Positions 38,532 to 49,817 of a DNA stretch of 64,000 bases are shown one piece after another. The notes below the pieces were generated by a model that was not told the origin of the DNA, made no database searches, and saw nothing but the letters and a program-made list of their open reading frames with translations. The position numbers were made by a program, and so were the translations under genes. The first letter of the stretch is position 1; every line of letters begins with the position of its first letter. This DNA is from Aureococcus anophagefferens (taxonomy: Eukaryota > Sar > Pelagophyceae > Pelagomonadales > Pelagomonadaceae): contig NW_008705569.1 of assembly GCF_000186865.1 (NCBI RefSeq), positions 1,002,054 through 1,066,053 on the forward strand, in the 5' to 3' direction.

Positions 38532-39584
38532 TTAGGGCGACCCCTCGGCGTCGAGGGCGAGCTGGTAGACGCGCGACTTGCGCAGGCCGAGCTGGGCGGC
38601 GGCGGCCTTGGCGGCGGCGGCCGCGGAGAGCCCCTTGCCCCGGAGGTCCGCGACGAGGGCGACCGCGGCCGCGTCGAGGTCGTCCGCGTCGCCCGGCGCC
38701 GCGGGCCGCGCGTCGAGCACGAGCGTGAACTCGCCGCGGGGGTCGCCGCCCGCCGCCGCCGCGCCGGCGCCGCCGCCGTCGATCCACGCGGCCGCGTCGC
38801 CGAGAACGCCCCGCCACAGCTCCTCGTGCGTCTTCGTGAGCTCGCGCGCGACCACGAGCGGCCGTTGCGACGTCCCGCCGTCGAGGTCGTCGAGCGCCGC
38901 CACGAGGGACCGCACGCGCTTCGGCGACTCGTAGAGCACCGTGGGCGCGTCGTCCGCGGACGCGAGCGCCGCGGCCAGCGACCGCCGCCGCGCCGCGCTC
39001 CGGCCCCGCCCGTCGACGAAGCCGCGGAAGATGAAGCCGTTGGTCGAATCGAAGCCCGAGGCGCTCAGCGCCGTCGTCGCGGCGCAGGCGCCCGGCAGGG
39101 CCCGCACGACGACGCCGCGGGCCGCGGCCTCCCTCACGAGCAGAGCGCCCGGGTCCGACACGGCCGGCGTGCCCGCGTCGCTCACGAGCGCGACGACGTC
39201 GCCCCGGAGCATGGCGTCGACGAGCCGCGGCGCCGACGCGCCGGCGGTCTGGAGGTCGTGGCGCACGAACGCGCCGCGCGACGCGCGGTCGATGCCGAGC
39301 CGCGCGAACAGATCGCCCGCGCGCCGCGTGTCCTCGCAGGCGACGACGTCGGCGCGCGCGAGCGCGGCGACGGCGCGGAACGTGAGGTCCGCGACCTCGC
39401 CGAGGGGCGTCGGGACCACGTAGAGCCGCGCGGCGCCGTCCGCGGCGACGACGTCGACGGCGCGCCGGCCGAGCGCGGCGAAGGGGTCGTCGCTGGATGC
39501 GGTCGATTGCAGGCGCTTGCGGGCGTGGCGCGTGATCGGCGCGAACGCCGCCGCGCGCAGGAGCATGAAGGCTATGGCTCTCAT
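38532..39584 (-). CDS. rsmI: Ribosomal RNA small-subunit (cytidine-2'-O)-methyltransferase RsmI, organelle-targeted
   Basis: 350 residues from ATG 39584. The ~30-residue presequence is basic (MRAIAFMLLRAAAFAPITRHARKR). The tetrapyrrole-methylase fold follows: YVVPTPLGEVADLTFRA, ADVVACEDTRR, VALVSDAGTPAVSDPGALLV, VRALPGACAATTALSASGF and VLYESPKRV, which are RsmI hallmarks in order. RsmI 2'-O-methylates C1402 of bacterial 16S rRNA with SAM; a mitochondrial or plastid ribosome is the inferred target. The C terminus adds a short helical domain as in bacteria. The start codon lies in a 36-bp tandem duplication that creates an upstream ATG. Confidence 0.9.
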   Translation of the reverse strand: MRAIAFMLLRAAAFAPITRHARKRLQSTASSDDPFAALGRRAVDVVAADGAARLYVVPTPLGEVADLTFRAVAALARADVVACEDTRRAGDLFARLGIDRASRGAFVRHDLQTAGASAPRLVDAMLRGDVVALVSDAGTPAVSDPGALLVREAAARGVVVRALPGACAATTALSASGFDSTNGFIFRGFVDGRGRSAARRRSLAAALASADDAPTVLYESPKRVRSLVAALDDLDGGTSQRPLVVARELTKTHEELWRGVLGDAAAWIDGGGAGAAAAGGDPRGEFTLVLDARPAAPGDADDLDAAAVALVADLRGKGLSAAAAAKAAAAQLGLRKSRVYQLALDAEGSP

Positions 39585-39640
39585 GCAAGCGAGGAATCAC
39601 TCACGCGCTATGGCTCTCATGCAAGCGAGGGCTCACTCAC
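39571..39640 (-). repeat. 36-bp-period tandem duplication of the rsmI start region
   Basis: GCTATGGCTCTCATGCAAGC occurs at 39571 and 39607. The extra copy places a second ATG at 39620, opening an upstream frame of seven codons (MRAIARE, stop at 39597). Confidence 0.85.
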
Positions 39641-39769
39641 TCCATGCTCTGCCACAAGCAATGTCGGCTGCGATGATCAACATCTTGGATGCTGCCCACG
39701 ACCGTGCCGTGATTGATGGGCATGGCTGGGAGTGCGGATCCCGTGACAGCTTAAGGACCTCGCGCTAGC

Positions 39770-41122
39770 ATGGCCGCAGCGGATGCGGAGCCCGAGACGG
39801 GCGTGGGCCCGACGGCGACGCGCTGGCCCGTGCTCTTCGCCTTCAGCTTTCTGAGTGGCTTAAATAACTTCATGTGGATCGAGTTCGCGCCGGTGCGGTC
39901 GGCGACGGCGAGCTACTACGCCGTCTCCGGCGACGACGTCGACTGGTTGAGCATGATCTACATGGCGATCTATCCGTTGGTGTTCCTGCCCTGCTCCTTC
40001 TTCATCGAAAAGGACGCGCGGTCGCTCCAGCGGGGCTTGCGCATCAGCGCGGCCATGAACTGCGCGGGCGCCGCGATGCGCTGGGGCTCGTGCGCGTCGC
40101 ACTCGTTCGCGCTCGTGTTCCTCGGCCAGACGGTCTGCGCCATGGCCCAGGGCTTCAGCCTGGGCGCGCCGCCGCGCATCGCGGCGCTCTGGTTCCCGGA
40201 GGCGGAGTGGGGGCTCGCGACGGGCATCGGCGTCTTCGCGAACCAGCTCGGCCCCGCGGTGGCCTACTATTTGGTGCCGGACGTCGTCACGGGCACGAAC
40301 GGCGACGGCATGAACGTGCTGCTCGAGGGGACTTTTTATTGCACCATCGCGGCCTTGGCCCTGGTCGTCGTCGCGATCCCGGAGGCGCCCGCGCGACCGC
40401 CGTCGGCGCTCGCGGCGAAGCGCGACGAGACGGCCGCGCCGACGTTCAAGGCCTTCTGCCGCAACTGCGCGGACTTGTACCTGTCGCCGGTGACCGGCGC
40501 CGGCGTGAGCTTGTTGAGTCTGGGCTACGGCGCGGCCGTCGGCGTCTTATACGCGCTGTCCACGGACCTCGAGGTGCTGCTCCCGGACCTCTCGACGCAC
40601 GGCGTCTCCGTCGTCGGCGGCGCGTTCATTTCCGCGGGGCTGCCGGGCGCGCTGGGCGGCGGCGCGATCCTGGATTTCATGGTCGTGAAGCGGTTCCGCG
40701 GGCTGAACGTCGCCATGGCCGCGGCGGGCGCGGTTGTCATGGCCGGCATCGCGCTCGACAGTGGCACGTCGGCGATCACGGATATTTGTATTCTCGTGTC
40801 CATCCTGGGCTTTTTGCTCTCGACGATCACGTCGGCCGGCTTCGAGTGGGGCGTCGAGCTGTCGTACCCAGCCTCGGAGTCCACCGTCGCGGGCGCTTTG
40901 AACGTCGCGGCGCAGACCGGCGGCATCGCGCTGATCTACGGCGTCGAGGGCCTGTCCAGCGAGCGCGTCCTCGCGAACGGCGTCCTCTGCCTCGCGCTGG
41001 TCTTCGCGGCCCTCGTGTTCATCGCCGTCGGATCGGAGCAGCGGCGGCAGGCGGCCCGGGGCCCCGTCGGCGAGGCCGCGCGACTCACGGAGCCCGCGGT
41101 CGCGGAGGCGACGATCCTGTAA
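39770..41122 (+). CDS. FLVCR-like major facilitator transporter (SLC49 type)
   Basis: 450 residues from ATG 39770 with about twelve hydrophobic segments. Family landmarks: FSFLSGLNNFMWIEFAPV in helix 1, VDWLSMIYMAIYPLVFLPC, GLRISAAMNCAGAAMRWGS, LGQTVCAMAQGF, PPRIAALWFPEAEWGLATGI, and the second-half PASESTVAGALN motif, all matching feline-leukaemia-virus-receptor-related exporters (FLVCR/DIRC2). Animal members transport choline, ethanolamine or haem. The substrate here is unknown. No targeting peptide, so plasma or organelle membrane. Confidence 0.88.
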   Translation: MAAADAEPETGVGPTATRWPVLFAFSFLSGLNNFMWIEFAPVRSATASYYAVSGDDVDWLSMIYMAIYPLVFLPCSFFIEKDARSLQRGLRISAAMNCAGAAMRWGSCASHSFALVFLGQTVCAMAQGFSLGAPPRIAALWFPEAEWGLATGIGVFANQLGPAVAYYLVPDVVTGTNGDGMNVLLEGTFYCTIAALALVVVAIPEAPARPPSALAAKRDETAAPTFKAFCRNCADLYLSPVTGAGVSLLSLGYGAAVGVLYALSTDLEVLLPDLSTHGVSVVGGAFISAGLPGALGGGAILDFMVVKRFRGLNVAMAAAGAVVMAGIALDSGTSAITDICILVSILGFLLSTITSAGFEWGVELSYPASESTVAGALNVAAQTGGIALIYGVEGLSSERVLANGVLCLALVFAALVFIAVGSEQRRQAARGPVGEAARLTEPAVAEATIL

Positions 41123-41366
41123 GTTTTGCGTGCCACAGTGTATTTTTATTTTAACTGAGGGCAACCACAGCGGCGCCTTCGCCCTCGTCATGCTATGCGG
41201 CAACCCCCCCGGGGCGTGGCGAGCTAGCGCTGCCCGTGATGGACACTTGAGCACTACACTACGGGGCAAGACTACTCGTCGACTCGACTCCACAAATCTC
41301 CTTGACGCGTCTCTAAACGTAGGGGGCCCGGGAGGAACCGCGGGGGACGGGAGGCTCAGAGGGGTC

Positions 41367-41552
41367 TCACAGGCGCGGGAGGCGCCAGTGGACGGCGGCG
41401 TCCTGGCGCAGGCGCCAGTGCCGCTCGCAGTAGGGTTTGATGTAGGGGCGGACCTTGCCGTGCGTGTCGAGGAAGGTGAGGCCGCGGAGCCGGAAGTGCC
41501 CGAGCAGTTTCGGCAAATTCGGGATGATGATGATGGCGACTACTAAAACCAC
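41367..41552 (-). CDS. Possible terminal exon or small membrane ORF
   Basis: 61 codons with gene-like GC-rich third positions. A hydrophobic stretch (VLVVAIIIIPNLPKLLGHF) is followed by a basic region with VRPYIKPYCERHW. There is no ATG; the frame begins with GTG. A TTTAG just upstream could be an acceptor, so this may be the last exon of an unrecognised gene on this strand. Low confidence. Confidence 0.3.
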   Translation of the reverse strand: MVLVVAIIIIPNLPKLLGHFRLRGLTFLDTHGKVRPYIKPYCERHWRLRQDAAVHWRLPRL

Positions 41553-42539
41553 GCCGCACTTAGGCTTGATCTGAGATCAGCCCCCCCTGGAGGCTTTCCT
41601 CGTTTTGTCAGATCTGGGCTAAAACGCGTCTTTCGCTAGCCGATGCAGCGGTTCCAGGACTTGGCGCGGCGCTCGGTCTGTGGACCTTGCCGCGCCTCGG
41701 GCCCGGGTGCGAGTCGCTCGGGAAAGACCATCGGTCGAAGGCGAGCAACTTAGTTCGCGTCGGGGCAGCCCGTGGATGACGAGAACGGCCGTTAATGGTG
41801 GGGGGCGACCGACGAGAGGCCCAACTTAGTTCCAGGGCTCGAGCGGGCCGCGGCATCTCGAGTAAACACCGCCTGGAATGTCCCTCCCGAGTGGCCTGTC
41901 AAGGTTGCCGCGGCCCGAACGCCGCATGCATTGCGCAGTGAGCGCCGTGTCACCCGCGGCGCCGCGCGCCTCCCGGAGCCGGTGAGGTGATCTCGATCAA
42001 ATCGGCTCGAGCCGAAGGGCTGCCGCGAGGGCATCTGATCGCCCTCATGACGAACGATTCCCGACGCTCTGTGACTCGAAGGAAGGCGACCGAAATTCGG
42101 GTCGGGGGAAGCTGCCGCGCCCCATTCCACCCCCTGAGGCTGCCCGTTTGCGCCACCTCGCAATCGTCCGGATGTCGCGTCTTTTCATGTGCCTCACCCA
42201 CATGTTTGCGGACCCTCAAAGCCGCTGGGATCGTTGCACGTCGCTGCATATTCGAGGAGCACGGGGCCCTCTAAGGTGGAGATTCCATCAGCTGCCATAG
42301 CAGCTTCGAGCGCCTAACTAATCCAGGTACTCGACGTCCTGCCGGGGATAAACGATGGTTCGACCACGGACCCGGGTAGAGCGGCAGGACGAGTACGGGA
42401 CACGAAGCAAAAAAACGGGACAAGCGCACGGAGCGACTCCTCAGACCCCCGGGGGTCGCGCCCTACCGGTGGGGTGCGTCCCAGGAGCCGCGGGGCCCGG
42501 AACTGACGCGCCTGGGGGGGTCGATTTCAAATCGAGCCC
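41553..42539. other. Non-coding, lower-GC stretch with a hairpin
   Basis: Nearly 1 kb without a convincing gene and with a base composition closer to 55-60% GC. The short frames found have no coding bias. An imperfect inverted repeat pairs GTACTCG-ACG-TCCTGCCG (42327-42344) with CGGCAGGACGAGTAC (42382-42396) around a 37-nt loop. It could be a non-coding RNA locus, transposon remnant or regulatory spacer; I cannot decide. Confidence 0.4.
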
Positions 42540-45500
42540 TTACACCCACGACGGGATGTCCTCGTCGTCGTCGGAGCCCGGGTCGTCGTGCCAGATCGCG
42601 TCGGCGACGGCGTCGTAGTCGTCGTCCCGCGCGGGCTCGGAGACGCGGACGACGGCGGCGCTCTTGGGCCGGACGCGCTGGTACAATCGCGCGGACGCGG
42701 CGGACGCGCGCTGCTGCCGCGCGAAGTTGGCGCTCCGCGGCCGCGACCGCCGCTGCGCCCGGTCGTCGTCGTCGCGGCCGTCGCGGTCGCCGTAGTTCTC
42801 GTAGGTCCGCGCCGACGCGGGCCGGCCCGGCCCCTCGGGCGACGGCGCCGCGGGCTCCGTGGCCGCGGACTCGGGCCGGAGCGGCGGCTCGCCGCCGCCC
42901 TTGTCGGCGGAGACGGCGTCGTCCGCCGGCGGCGCCGCGCCGGGCGGCGCGCGCGACGGCACCCAGAGGAAGCTCACGGCGCCCGGGTCCATGGACGCCA
43001 TGGACCGGCCCGACGCGGGCCGGCGGCCGCTCCGGCGGCACGGCGCGGAGATGGGCCGCCGCGGCGAGCCGCCGCGGCGCGGCGACGACCGCACGGGCTC
43101 GGGCACGACGAAGGCCTCGTCCTTGAACTTGTTGAGCTCGAGGTAGCGCTTGAAGCGCTCCTCGCGCGTGACCTTTTGCCGCTCGCGCGCGGACGGCGGC
43201 CGCCGGTCCTGCGATTTCGCGCCGTAGCGCCGGCCGACGGGGGGCACGGCCGCGGCGGCGACGGCGGCGGCCATGGCCGCGATCGTGCCGTCGCCGAGGC
43301 GCGTCGGGAAGGGCGGCGCGGACCGCGCGGGCCGCGGGCTCCGCCGACGCTTCGGCGACCCGCGGTAGACGCGGCGCCCGTCGTCCTTCTCCGCCCGCGG
43401 CGCGGCCACCTCGGGGATGGCGTCGACGTCGACGTCCGGCCCGAAGGTCGTCGGCGCCGGGAAGTCGCGCGCGGGCACCTCGAGAATCGCCGACGTCGGC
43501 TCCGGGTCCGTCCGCGGCGCCGGCGCCTCGGCCGTCTCGCCCGACGACGGCCGCCGCGCGGGGACGGCGGGCTTGCGCGTCTTCTCGCAGACCGTGCGCC
43601 GCGGCGACGCGGGCCGCGGGCCCGGCCGGGGCGACGGCGCCTTCGCGGGCCGCGGCGGCCGGCAGTACGCGCGGCGTGCGACGTCGCGGCCGAGGCGCGG
43701 CGCCTTGGGCGCGTCGCTCTCCTCGTGGCGCCGGTTCGCGTGCGTGAGCGCGGCGTTCGCCTGGCGCTGCTTCGAGGCCCGCGAGCTCGCGGGCGCCGAC
43801 TGGGGCCGCCGGAAGCCGCGCCGGAGCGGGCTCGCGGCGCCGCCGGCGCCGTCGCCGCGCGCCGCGGCCGCGCTCGCGGGCCGGCTCCGGCGCCGCGGGC
43901 CGTCGGCGTCCTCCTCGAGCGCGCGCTGCCGGTCGTCGACGCTCGCGAGCAGGGCGTCCAGGTCCACGTCCTCGGAGATGTCGACCTCCGACGGCCGCCG
44001 CTCCTTCAACCGCGCGGCGACGCTCCGGTCGATGAACGTCTCGCCGACGCGCGTCACCGTGCGCTCGCGCGTGCGCAGCGTGATGTCCTCCGTGTGCTGG
44101 CTGTCGACGATGCAGCCGAAGACGCGCATGTCCGACACCGTGGCCTTCAGATTCGCCGTCGCTCTCACCTTCTCCGCGCGCTTTTTGGCGATCTCCCAGA
44201 GCGCGAGGGGCCGCTTCTTCCGCTTCGGCGGCGACGGCGCCGGCGGCGGCTCCTCCTCCTCCGCCTCCTCGTCGGACACGTCGGCCTCGGCGATGTTCTG
44301 GAGGTGGCGGTGCGTCCGCATGTCCGGGAGGCAATCGTCGCCGGACTCGTCGTCGGACTCGTCCTCCTCGTCGCTCTCGCGCGGGTCCTGGCCCCGCGAG
44401 ATGGCCCGGTACTTCCGCAGCGCCGACTCGTTCATGGTCTGGATGCGGAAGGCCTTCTTGCGCAGCCGGTCCTTGCGCTTCCGCCGCGCCCAGAGGCGGT
44501 GCGCGCGCATGAGCCCCTCGACGTGGAAGCACAGGTCGATGTCGAAGGCCGCGCACATGATGCTGCCCGTCGCCCGGAGCCGCACGGCGCCGCGCGCCGA
44601 ACATAGGTCGATGATCTTCCTCATGTTGCACCGGAGCGCGACCTGGCCCAGGTCGCGCCGCTTGCGCACGATGGCCTCCATGGCGTTGACCTTGTGGGAG
44701 TCGTCGCGCGTGCCGTCCTTCTTGTGGCCCCGCATGGCGTGGCGGCTCTTGGCCAAACGGTGCTGCGCGAGCTTGACCGCGTGGAACTCGTCGTCGATCG
44801 TCGGCACGGACGCCGCGTGGATCTGCTCGCGCGCGGCCTTGCGGAGCTTCGCCAGGTCGGCGTCGTGCTCGCGGCGCGCCGTGTCGAAGGCGCTGTGGTG
44901 GCTCCGCGCCGTCGACGCGGACATTTTGGACGCCTTCGACGCGACGGTCTCCTCCTCGTCCTCTTCTTCCAGCGGCTCGGGCTCGACGACGGGGTCGTAG
45001 ACGCCGAACTCGTTCGTGCGGTCGAGGTCGCCGAACTGGGACGGCCGCGCGGCGTGCTTGCGCGCGGGCTTCGCCGCCTTCGCGGCGAGGGTCCGCTTCG
45101 TCGGCTCCTTCTTGAGCGGCGGCGGCGGCGACGGACTCTTCGTGGAGCGCTTCGACGCGCGCGCGCGCGCCGCCTCCTTGTTGCGGACCAGCGACCCTTG
45201 CTCCTTGCGCCGGCGCAGCGTCGACGCGAACTGGCGCGGCGTCTCCGGCTCGAGGAGGCTCTCGGCGCGCACGAGGGGCGTCTTGTGCTCGTCGCGCCAC
45301 CGCGCGCGCTCGAGCTTCAGGCGCCGCGTCTCCGGCGGGAACGCGTTCAGCACGCTCTGGAGGCGCAGCGTGCGCTGGGCGGCGAGGATCTTCGTCCGCG
45401 TGCGGTGGCTCAGGATCTCGTCGCGCTCGATCTCGCGGTAGAGCTTGGAGAGCTTCTGCGCGGTGCGCCACTGGCCGATGAGGAAGGGGTCGACCTTGAT

Positions 45501-48500
45501 GTGGCGGTGGCTCTCGACCTGCTCCTCGAGGGGCGCCGTCTTCTGGCGGTAGAGCGCGCCGACGTTCTTCGTGACCTGCGTCGGCTTCTTCGCGCGGAGG
45601 TGGAGCGTCATGGCCCAGGCCACCGTGAAGTGCGCCTTGACGTCCGAGCGGAACGCGTCGACGGCCGCGCGGCTCCGCCGCGTGCCCGCCATGGCGAACT
45701 CCGTCACCGCGAGCGAGTGCGCGTCGCCGAGCGCGAGCTGGCGGCAGCGGCAGTGGCTCGGGATGGACACGAGCGCGGGGATCACGATGTCCTCGGCGAC
45801 GGACGCGGGCCGCGCGTCGCCGAGCTGGCCGCAGGACTGCTGGCCCCACATGTAGACGGCGCCGGACACGGTCAGGGCGCCGGACGCGGCCATGCCCGCG
45901 GCCACGAAGCAGATGTCCATGCCCGCGAGCGACTCGACGCGCGTCGGCGTCGCGCGCGCCTGCGTGGAATTCAAATATTCAACCCGACTTCAATGTGAGC
46001 ATACGCGACAATTTCGACGCAACCTCTTCGGCCGTGCTTCGAGAACTCGACGAGAGCCATCGATTCGTCCAAAAATCAGCCGAATCGACTTCGATGTGAC
46101 CGAGCTAGAGAATTCTCAAGTTTGGTCAGGACCACCCAAACCAGTGGTCGATTTCCACACGGGCGCGCGCGGCCTTGGAGCCGATGCCCAGCTGGCCGTA
46201 GGAGTTGTCGCCGAAGGTGAAGACCTCCTTCGTCGACGTGAGGACGACCGTGTGCGACCCGCCGCACTCGAGGACCGTGCCCCGCGTCCGCGCGCCGTCG
46301 AGCTTCCGCCGCCGCGGCAGCCGCACGGCCGCGAACGCGTCCGTGACGCCCTTGCGCCCGACCTGGGCGATCTCGCCGCAGGTCAGCACGCGCCCGGCGA
46401 CGTCCAGCAACGCGCTGTGGAAGCCGCCGCAGGAGACCTGCTGGAAGTCGACGCCCCGCATGTCCTCGACCTCCGTGGGATCTTCGACGACGGACACCGT
46501 CGCGGCGCCGTGGACGCGCCGGAGCTGGTGGCCGAGCCCCAGGGCGCCGCCCCGGTTGTTGCCCCAGCTGAAGAGCCGGTTCTCCGTGACCTCGGCGCCG
46601 TTGGCCATCGTCTCCGTGACTTCGCCGAAGGCCACCGTGAACAACGACCCGCAGTCGACGAGGAGCACGGCCGCCCCCCGCTCCAGGGGCCCCTTGACCC
46701 GCTGGGGCTTGCAGCGCGACTGGCGGTCGCCTAAACCGAGCTGGCCCATGGAACCGTTGCCCCAGGTGTAGAGGTGGCCGAGGCTCGACAGCGCGGCCGA
46801 GTGCATGGACCCGCACGCGATGGACGACACGTTGATGCGCGGCTCGAAGAGGTCGATGCCCCGCGTGACCTCGCGCATCTGGTCCCGGCGCTTCAGGTCC
46901 GCCCGCGCCTTGGCGACGGCGGCCTCCGCCGCCGCGCGGTCCGCGTCGAGCTCGCGCTGTTTTTTACGGAGGAACTCCTCCCGCGTGAACGCCAAATGGT
47001 CCTCGTGCGTCTCCTGCTTCTCGTCGTCGTCGTCGCGGCCGAGGATGCGCGCCTCGAGCTCCTCGATCTCCGCCGCGGACTTGCCGCGGCGGTCGACGAT
47101 GTAGGACGCGCGCCGCGCCGCGGCCTTCGAATGGTCGACGTCTCCCGTTGACCCGCGCCGCGCGTCCCCCAGGCCCGCCTCGCCCCGCTCGTCCTCGGCG
47201 AGCTTCGCCTTCAGCTTCGCCGCGAGCTCCGCGGCGTCCACGGCCGTCGACGCCGCCGACGACCGCCGCAGCGAGCTCCGGCGGCGGTCGAACGCCGACT
47301 CGAAGACGGGCTGTTCCACCACCGACTCGGACACCGTCGACGCGTCGTCGGAGAGCTCCGCGGAGACGTGGCGCGGCGGCAGCTCGAACTTGACGAGCTC
47401 GAGGCCGTTGACGCTGCCGCCCTCGCGGCCGAGGCCCAGCTGGCCGTTCTCGTTGAGGCCGCACGCGTAGACGCGGCCGTCGTAGCAGAGCACCATGGAG
47501 TGCTGGCCGCCCGCGGCGACCTGGAGGATCGTGTCGTGGTCGCCGGGGCTGCCGCCGTTGCGCGCGCCGTGGCGCGCGGAGAGCGTCGTCTCCGCGTAGC
47601 GCCGCACCTGTGTGCAAATCAACCAGTGAGCTGGGACGTCGGGGCCAAACTTGAGAATTCTCTAGCTCGGTCAAATCGAAGTCGATTCGGCTGATTTTTG
47701 GACGAATCGATTGCTCTCATCGAGTTCTCGAAGCACGGCCGAAGAGATTTCGTCGAAACTGTCGCGTACGCTCACATTGAAGGCGGGTTGAAGATTTGGT
47801 TTCCACACAGCGCCGCACGGCGTCGCGGTCCGGCGCGATGTCCGAGTCCGAAGAGATGTTGTCCGCGACGGACTCGGAGAGGTCGTACCACATGGGGTAG
47901 CCCTCGTCGACCTTTGGGGCGGCCTCCTCGGCGGGCGCGTTCGACGGCTCCGACGACGCGTCGCCCGCGAAGCCGAAGGTCTTCGCGACGGCCGCGGCGA
48001 CGGCCGTCGGCCGTTGGCCCCCGTTTTTTCGCCCGAACTCCGCGGGCGACGCGAGCTTCACGAGCTGCTGGGCGACGCCGGCCATGCGCGCCATGGCGTC
48101 GTCGCAGTGCTTCGGGAAGCGCATCTGGTAGTAGTTCTCCGACGTCGCGCGGCCCCGCTCGCCCCGCTGGCCGGAGCCGCCCGCGCCGAACGCGATGAGG
48201 CTCTTCGACGTCGACTCCACGAAGTTCACGAGCAGCGTGGGCATGACCTTGTTGAAGCGCACGTCCACGGAGTGGCAATAATGTTGGATGGCCACGGTCG
48301 CCGTGTTCTCCGCGGCGCGCGGGTCGTCGTGCGACTCCGTCACCGAGAGCACGGCGACCTGCACGAGCTCGCGCCACTTGTCCGGCTCCACGCGGAACTC
48401 GCAGGGCCGCACCTCGACGAGCGGCGACCGCGCGGACACGGTCACGCGCACCGTGGCCTCGGGCTTTTCGCTCAGGCGCACGCCGTAGTACTCGTCGCAG

Positions 48501-48814
48501 CCGTTGGACGTGACGGTCAGCCGCGTCTCGTCGCCGTGCGTGACGATCACCAAGCTCGGCCCCTCGACGACGTCCGGCGGCGCCGCGCGGTGCGTGCGGT
48601 AGAGCGGCTTCGCGTCGATGGATTCGATCGTCACCTTGTCCTCCTCCGGGGCGTCGCTGGGCCGCCGCTTCTGGCCGTACTTGGCCAGCTCCTTGCGCTT
48701 CGCGAGCTCCAACGCCTCCTCGGCGCTGAGCTCCTTGGGCCGCAGCAGGAAGAAGTCGCAGAGGTTCCCCGTGGACTCGACGACGATCGTCCCGTCCGGG
48801 TGCGCCTTCACCAT
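42540..48814 (-). CDS. Giant RCC1-repeat protein with disordered basic tail, split by two introners
   Basis: Exons 48814-47819, 47607-46171 and 45959-42540 give 1950 residues, all in frame after removing two family B introners. Exon 1: a beta-rich N-terminal region (PRTDE-like, EFRVEPDKWRELVQV) and a first RCC1-type turn (LIAFGAGGSGQRGERG). Exon 2: RCC1 blades (VYACGLNENGQLGLG, LYTWGNGSMGQLGLG, LFSWGNNRGGALGLG, VFTFGDNSYGQLGIG) interrupted by a charged coiled-coil insert of ~170 residues. Exon 3: a last blade (VYMWGQQSCGQLGD...ALGDAHSLAV), then ~1000 residues of Arg/Pro/Ser/acid-rich disordered sequence. RCC1 propellers act in Ran exchange, ubiquitin ligation or cytoskeleton control. The role here is unknown. 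Confidence 0.87.
45960..46162 (-). mobile_element. Introner B2 (family B), 203 bp, in the RCC1 gene
   Basis: Ends CTGCGTGGAATTCAA and (opposite) CCGTGTGGAAATCGA. The target repeat GCGCGCGC lies at 45952-45959 and 46163-46170. In gene sense the intron (46170-45960) starts GC from the target copy and ends GCAG. The GTGTGG inside the end would break the frame, so the GC donor is preferred. Confidence 0.93.
47608..47810 (+). mobile_element. Introner B3 (family B), 203 bp, in the RCC1 gene, inverted relative to B2
   Basis: Ends CTGTGTGCAAATCAA and (opposite) CTGTGTGGAAACCAA. The exact target repeat CGCCGCAC lies at 47600-47607 and 47811-47818, reading GTGCGGCG in gene sense. The intron is 47818-47608, GT to CAG, phase 0, restoring DAVRRYAETT. 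Confidence 0.96.
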
Positions 48815-48941
48815 GGTCCGTCGTTTTCAGGCCGCGGCCATCGCAAACCGACGCGGGCGGGCAGCCCACTCTGTAACGAAGGCGGCCTTGCACCCTGCAT
48901 CCAGTCGATGCAGGGATGATGCAGCACGATCCAAACGAGCT

Positions 48942-49817
48942 GGAATAATATTGTTGCAGGATTTAGAGAGTCCGCTCACAGGATTTCAGCGGAGTTGAAG
49001 CGCTCGCAGGATTTCAGGCGACGCGTGGGCGCGCCACAGCCCAGTGCCTCTCCCACGCCCAAGTCTTTGACGACGCTCCACGTCGCCCCCCCGAGGGGGC
49101 GCCCCCAGCCGGCCCTGGGCCCCCGGGCGGCGCGGGGCCGACCCGGCGCGAGTAGGGGCTCCCTGGGGCGGCTTCAGAGCGCCAGCTCCATGGCCTCGTC
49201 GCGGCGAGCGAGGGCTGCCCGGCCTTGGTGAAGCTGATGGACGAGGGGTCCGGCGGGCTGCCGCGCGGCTCGGGGGCATGGCGTCGCCTCGACGTGCGTC
49301 GCGCGGCGCGGGGTGCGACGGCGCTGGCCGTGCAGGCGGTGAACTCGAGACCGCGGCGCGACGGACGTGCGCGCTCGCGCCGAAGGCGCGCGCACGTCCG
49401 TCGCGCGGATGAGAGTGCCGGGCTGGGACTCGGCGTGACTGCCGTGGCCCTTGAGCGACGAGGGATGGTCGCAAACGATCTCTGCCGCTGCGCGGGCCCG
49501 ACACATGGGCCGGTGGGTTGGGCAGGGACCAGGGCAGCCCCTCGCTGCCCCCCGCGCCCCTCTCCTCGGACGCGATGCAGCCCGCCAACCCCTCCCGCCT
49601 TCGCGTGCGTCGCTAGCGCAGCAGCGGAGATCGTTGTGGGCCGCGCGGCTAGGGGCGCGCGTGCAACATAGCGTAGAGCGTCTAGAGCGTCAAAGACTTG
49701 GGCGTGGGAGAGGCGCTGGGCTGTGGCGCGCCCACGCGTCGCCTGAAATCCTGCGAGCGCTTCAACTCCGCTGAAATCCTGTGAGCGGACTCTCTAAATC
49801 CTGCAACAATATTATTC
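48942..49817. mobile_element. Mutator-like non-autonomous (MULE/foldback) element with 130-bp terminal inverted repeats
   Basis: The left arm 48943-49072 and the right arm 49688-49817 are inverted copies, starting GAATAATATTGTTGCAGG and differing at only about one position over 130 bp. An 11-bp direct repeat CCAAACGAGCT flanks the element (48931-48941 and 49818-49828), with one extra G on the left. Long inverted ends with a 9-11-bp target repeat are typical of Mutator-like elements. The 615-bp interior has no convincing transposase and contains a 19-bp perfect hairpin at 49356-49374/49388-49406. The near-identity of the arms indicates a young insertion. Confidence 0.88.
49356..49406. repeat. 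19-bp perfect internal hairpin in the Mutator-like element
   Basis: GCGCGACGGACGTGCGCGC at 49356-49374 is followed after a 13-nt loop by its exact inverse at 49388-49406. Confidence 0.85.

Noticed and set aside
42515..42540. tRNA-like T-arm (TTCAAATC) and a TTCGA loop near 42357
   Set aside because: No acceptor stem, D-arm or anticodon arm can be folded around either, and the first overlaps the end of the RCC1 coding region.
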